Of a DNA stretch of 30,632 bases, positions 27,951 through 30,632 are shown piece after piece. Position 1 is the first letter of the stretch. Each line of letters begins with the position of its first letter. Under the pieces are notes generated by a model. That model did no database searches. It was not told the DNA's origin and saw only the letters and a list, made by a program, of their open reading frames with translations. Made by a program: the position numbers and the translations under genes. This stretch comes from a virus, in the IMG/VR virus record IMGVR_UViG_3300034198_005786, positions 1-30,632 of that record. One strand, 5' to 3'.

Positions 27951-30206
27951 ATGGCATTTAACATACCTTCACAATGGGGATACGGTCAACAACCCCCGAC
28001 TTCTGCACCTTTGCCGCCTTGGACAAGACCTGTAGATTGGCCCGTAATAACTGACGCTGCAAACGAAGTTCAGTTTTTAGTTTCGGATGCAGGATTTTTA
28101 ACTTATGCCCTTAAAACAGCATTTACAAAACCTGCTTCACAAAATTTATACATCGATTGGGGCGACGGAACTACAGATACAGTTTCGACAAACACCAACA
28201 CTTGGACTACCCACACTTATATACAAGGAGCAGGAACCCCTTGCTCCAGAGGCTATACAACTTGGAAAGTTAGAGTTTATACAGATGCTGGAGCTACAAT
28301 TACAGATTGCAGAAATGATTCTAACAGTGGAGCTGTTTTACCTTATATTGCCAACACAATAGTTAATCTATGTGGGGTTCTGGAGGTTTATTTTGGGGAT
28401 GGAGTTGAAATAGTTAATTTTGGTTCCATGTTTTATGTTAATCCGGGCCTTTTATTTAACATCTTGGAATATGTTAAATTTCCTTCAGATTTTTCCTATA
28501 ATGTAGATGCTAATGCTTTTTCTTCTACTTTTCAAAATGCTTTTTCACTGGGAAAGGTTGTAATGCCAACTAATACGGGATCTACCCCGTTAGCTATGGC
28601 TAACACTTTTTTTTCTTGTTATTCTTTAACTGAATTTACTTGGCCTGCTTCGGGTTATTTTACAGCTGCTTCTTTTGTTTTTTCAACTTGTCAACAACTA
28701 CAATCTGTTACCTTTCCCCAAAATTCAGATGCATTTGTAAATTGCACTCAATTAAACAGTTTATTTTTAAACTGTAGATTGTTATCAAGGATTGTAAATT
28801 TTCCAACTTCTCTCCCTGCATGCACCAATATTAACGGCATGTTCAACGGATGTTCTTCTATTACCCATATAACAATCCCAAGGCTGCTAACATCTGCAGG
28901 GGGAACAGTCAATTTTTCAAGTTTTGCAAATGCATGTCCACAGCTAAGACAAATTTCATGGGCAGGATCTTATGCTGGAACCCCTGTAAAATTAGATTCA
29001 TGTCTAAACGCTTTCGTAGGTTGCACCAGTTTGTTGGCAGTTAGATTTCCGGAAGGAATAGATTTAGGGAGTGTGCAAACAATGTTTAACGGTTGTCGTA
29101 ACTTAAAATCTGTTATATTTTCTTCGACTTGCACAAGCATAACAACCATGCTAAGCACCTTTAATGACTGCTTTGCATTGACAGAAGTTATTCTCCCTCC
29201 TACCGTTACAACTTCTGTGACAATGCAAACTTGTTTTCAAACTTGCTCCTCTTTAGAATCAGTTACATTTTTTAATGGAGGAACGATAACAAGTTTGGCT
29301 CAAACCTTTAATCAATGCACGAATCTTAAAACAGTTGTCATGCCTACTTCTTTGGCAAATTGCACTACTATGACTAACACTTTTACGGGTTGCGCATCAC
29401 TACAAACTGTTTCTTTTCCTGCTAATGCTTCCCTTGTTACCACAATGGCTTCTTGTTTTCAAAACTGCATTTCTTTAGAATCAGTTACCTTACCAACTAA
29501 TCTTAGCTCTCTTTCGACTATGACTTCAGTGTTTGCTGGGTGCTTTGTTTTAAATTCGATGGTATTTCCTGCTCTACCAGCAGCGACAAACCTTGCAGCT
29601 ATATTTCAAACCTGTAGATCTTTACAAACAGTTACTTTTACAACAATAAATGCCCTTAATACCAGCTGGGCGAATGCATTTCAAGATTGTTCTTCTTTAA
29701 TTTCAGTTACTTTGCCCAGCACACAACAAACTGCAATTATTGCATCTGGAATAGGTTCCATGTTTCTTCGTTGCACAAACTTAAAAACAATTAACAATTT
29801 AGACAAATTAGGAAATCCATCCACTGCTGCAACACTGTATCTTGATGCAAGTGTATCTTTCCAAAATACATGGAACATTACTTCTTCTTTAACTTTCAAT
29901 GCTAAATTGTCTAAATTTAGTGCATGGGGGAATGCATCGGTCCCGGTGGGAGTTGGAATTAATAAAGTTTCTTCTGTTAGATTTCTAAATACAGGTTCAG
30001 GACAATGGGGGCTTTCTTCTTATCAAGTGGATATTTCAGTCACAAGTATGTCTACTGCAGCGATAGTTCAAATGTTTAACGATTTGGCTGCCCAACCAGC
30101 CGTTTCGGGTAAAATTATGAATATTACAAATGCAGTAGGAACTGCAGGATTAACCGCAGCAGATAGATTAATAGTTACATCAAAAGGTTGGACAATAGTC
30201 GGATAA
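27951..30206 (+). CDS. BspA-like leucine-rich-repeat adhesin with PKD-like N-domain
   Basis: A 751-aa protein starting 1 base after the fibre stop. Residues about 40-105 contain IDWGDGTTDTVSTNTNTW and HTYIQGAG, a PKD-like or Ig-like fold. From about residue 150 to 650 there are some 16-17 repeats of 23-26 residues with the BspA core F-x-x-C-x-x-L-x-x-V (FNGCRNLKSV, FQTCSSLESV, FNQCTNLKTV, FTGCASLQTV, FQNCISLESV, FQDCSSLISV). Each repeat has one Cys at the same place, building a Cys ladder. The end (GLTAADRLIVTSKGWTIVG) is typical of BspA proteins. I infer a virion-displayed adhesin binding the host or a particle surface. The gene is noticeably T-rich, unlike the tail genes. Confidence 0.85.
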   Translation: MAFNIPSQWGYGQQPPTSAPLPPWTRPVDWPVITDAANEVQFLVSDAGFLTYALKTAFTKPASQNLYIDWGDGTTDTVSTNTNTWTTHTYIQGAGTPCSRGYTTWKVRVYTDAGATITDCRNDSNSGAVLPYIANTIVNLCGVLEVYFGDGVEIVNFGSMFYVNPGLLFNILEYVKFPSDFSYNVDANAFSSTFQNAFSLGKVVMPTNTGSTPLAMANTFFSCYSLTEFTWPASGYFTAASFVFSTCQQLQSVTFPQNSDAFVNCTQLNSLFLNCRLLSRIVNFPTSLPACTNINGMFNGCSSITHITIPRLLTSAGGTVNFSSFANACPQLRQISWAGSYAGTPVKLDSCLNAFVGCTSLLAVRFPEGIDLGSVQTMFNGCRNLKSVIFSSTCTSITTMLSTFNDCFALTEVILPPTVTTSVTMQTCFQTCSSLESVTFFNGGTITSLAQTFNQCTNLKTVVMPTSLANCTTMTNTFTGCASLQTVSFPANASLVTTMASCFQNCISLESVTLPTNLSSLSTMTSVFAGCFVLNSMVFPALPAATNLAAIFQTCRSLQTVTFTTINALNTSWANAFQDCSSLISVTLPSTQQTAIIASGIGSMFLRCTNLKTINNLDKLGNPSTAATLYLDASVSFQNTWNITSSLTFNAKLSKFSAWGNASVPVGVGINKVSSVRFLNTGSGQWGLSSYQVDISVTSMSTAAIVQMFNDLAAQPAVSGKIMNITNAVGTAGLTAADRLIVTSKGWTIVG

Positions 30207-30210
30207 AATT

Positions 30211-30405
30211 ATGGTATACAAATTATTTATAGAAGAGGGTGAATACAGAGACAAAGTGTCTTTAGAACCCAGGTGCATGCTAAAAGGAAATATAGCTTGG
30301 ACCCCAGAAGGAGAAAATGTTGGATGGGACACATTCGACACCGACGAAGAAGCTATGGAATTTTACGGAATAGAAAGAATCCCAGAAGAAGATGTTCAGC
30401 AATAA
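30211..30405 (+). CDS. Hypothetical acidic protein, 64 aa
   Basis: Small acidic protein (MVYKLFIEEGEYRDKV..., ending FYGIERIPEEDVQQ) between the two adhesin genes. Composition is coding-like and it begins 4 bases after the upstream stop. The last 14 bases overlap the preferred start of the propeller protein. A chaperone for folding or attaching the adhesin is a guess from position; no domain is recognised. Confidence 0.55.
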   Translation: MVYKLFIEEGEYRDKVSLEPRCMLKGNIAWTPEGENVGWDTFDTDEEAMEFYGIERIPEEDVQQ

Positions 30406-30632
30406 TTTCTTATGGATGAATGGAGGATTGGCCAATGTGGATCGAGCTACATTGGTCTTGGGGCCGTTGGGAACATCTACCAACACAAATAAATTTTTCT
30501 TTTCGACTGATTTATCCGGAACGAATTTTTACGATGGAAGTATTTCAACTGGGACATCATCGACAAAAGCCAACAAAATAGAATTCAACGGCACCTACTT
30601 TGTTGCGGTTGGAACAAGTTTCAGTTCATCGG
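30392..30632 (+). CDS. Asp-box repeat (BNR-like) adhesion protein, 5' part
   Basis: 5' portion of the gene that continues at position 1 once the 87-base repeat is merged. The ATG at 30392 gives a start MFSNNFLWMNGGLANVDRA overlapping the upstream gene by 14 bases; a second in-frame ATG lies at 30416. The first Asp-box-like motif (FSTDLSGTNF) is here. From 30392 through the junction to 968 there are 374 codons including stop, without interruption. See the entry at 1-968 for function. Confidence 0.7.
   Translation, partial: MFSNNFLWMNGGLANVDRATLVLGPLGTSTNTNKFFFSTDLSGTNFYDGSISTGTSSTKANKIEFNGTYFVAVGTSFSSS
30546..30632. repeat. Terminal direct repeat, right copy
   Basis: Exact copy of positions 1-87. 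It marks closure of the genome at 30,545 bp. Confidence 0.95.

Noticed and set aside
24896-30206. Diversity-generating retroelement acting on the adhesin genes
   Set aside because: No reverse transcriptase gene and no template/variable repeat pair were seen anywhere in the closed genome.
1-30632. tRNA genes in the intergenic gaps
   Set aside because: The gaps are short (mostly under 110 bases) and none shows a cloverleaf or the conserved T-loop sequence; the larger ones are explained by terminators and leaders.

Overview
This window is a complete, circularly closed genome of a tailed phage (siphovirus type) of about 30,545 bp. The first 87 bases recur exactly as the last 87 (30546-30632). 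When the ends are joined, the gene cut by the window edge reads through in frame as one protein of about 373 aa. Every gene I can support lies on the + strand. The likely host is a member of Bacteroidota: start codons mostly lack a Shine-Dalgarno sequence and sit in A/T-rich context, there is a BspA-like leucine-rich-repeat protein, and several families (the DUF6712-like head protein, the XkdF-type protease, the Thr/Ser/Gly-repeat fibre) resemble ones I associate with Bacteroidota phages. I see no integrase, DNA polymerase, helicase, tRNA, CRISPR array or recognisable endolysin. It looks like a small phage that depends on host replication; lytic or not cannot be settled from the sequence.

Layout in circular order. 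(1) An early/middle block, 3293-9164, of tightly overlapping small genes: a stand-alone helix-turn-helix (HTH) protein, a catalytically degenerate HNH-like protein with an HTH tail, a replication-initiator-like protein containing an iteron-like repeat, a GIY-YIG/HTH protein, a winged-helix protein, a small sigma-70-like factor, a nested membrane protein, and a ParB/DNA-methyltransferase fusion. (2) Packaging, 9218-10977: small and large terminase. (3) Tail genes, 11000-19691: neck/tail-completion proteins, a tail assembly chaperone with a probable -1 frameshift, two large tail proteins and the tape measure. (4) Head genes, 19713-23228: a prohead protease carrying inserted domains, a scaffold candidate and the major capsid protein, closed by a strong terminator. 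A tail-tube candidate with its own terminator follows. (5) Adhesion genes, 23946-968 through the junction: two paralogous small structural proteins, a 1017-aa collagen-like fibre, a BspA-type repeat protein and an Asp-box propeller protein. (6) Portal, head connector and a small lysis-candidate cluster, 1000-3128, ended by two hairpins including a strong terminator. The portal is thus far from terminase, and the tape measure precedes the capsid gene; this order is unusual.

How it may work together: a TATACTT element lies directly upstream of six late-block start codons (1000, 11000, 17496, 19713, 21670, 23946). A phage-encoded sigma-like factor (6859-7344) is an obvious candidate reader. Spacing suggests several of these messages start at or within a few bases of the ATG. 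The most unusual single locus is the chaperone gene at 11874-12673, where a T9 slippery run gives access to a second open frame of equal length; both frames look coding. Many virion proteins also carry scattered Ala/Pro-Thr-Gly motifs, possibly marks for surface modification.
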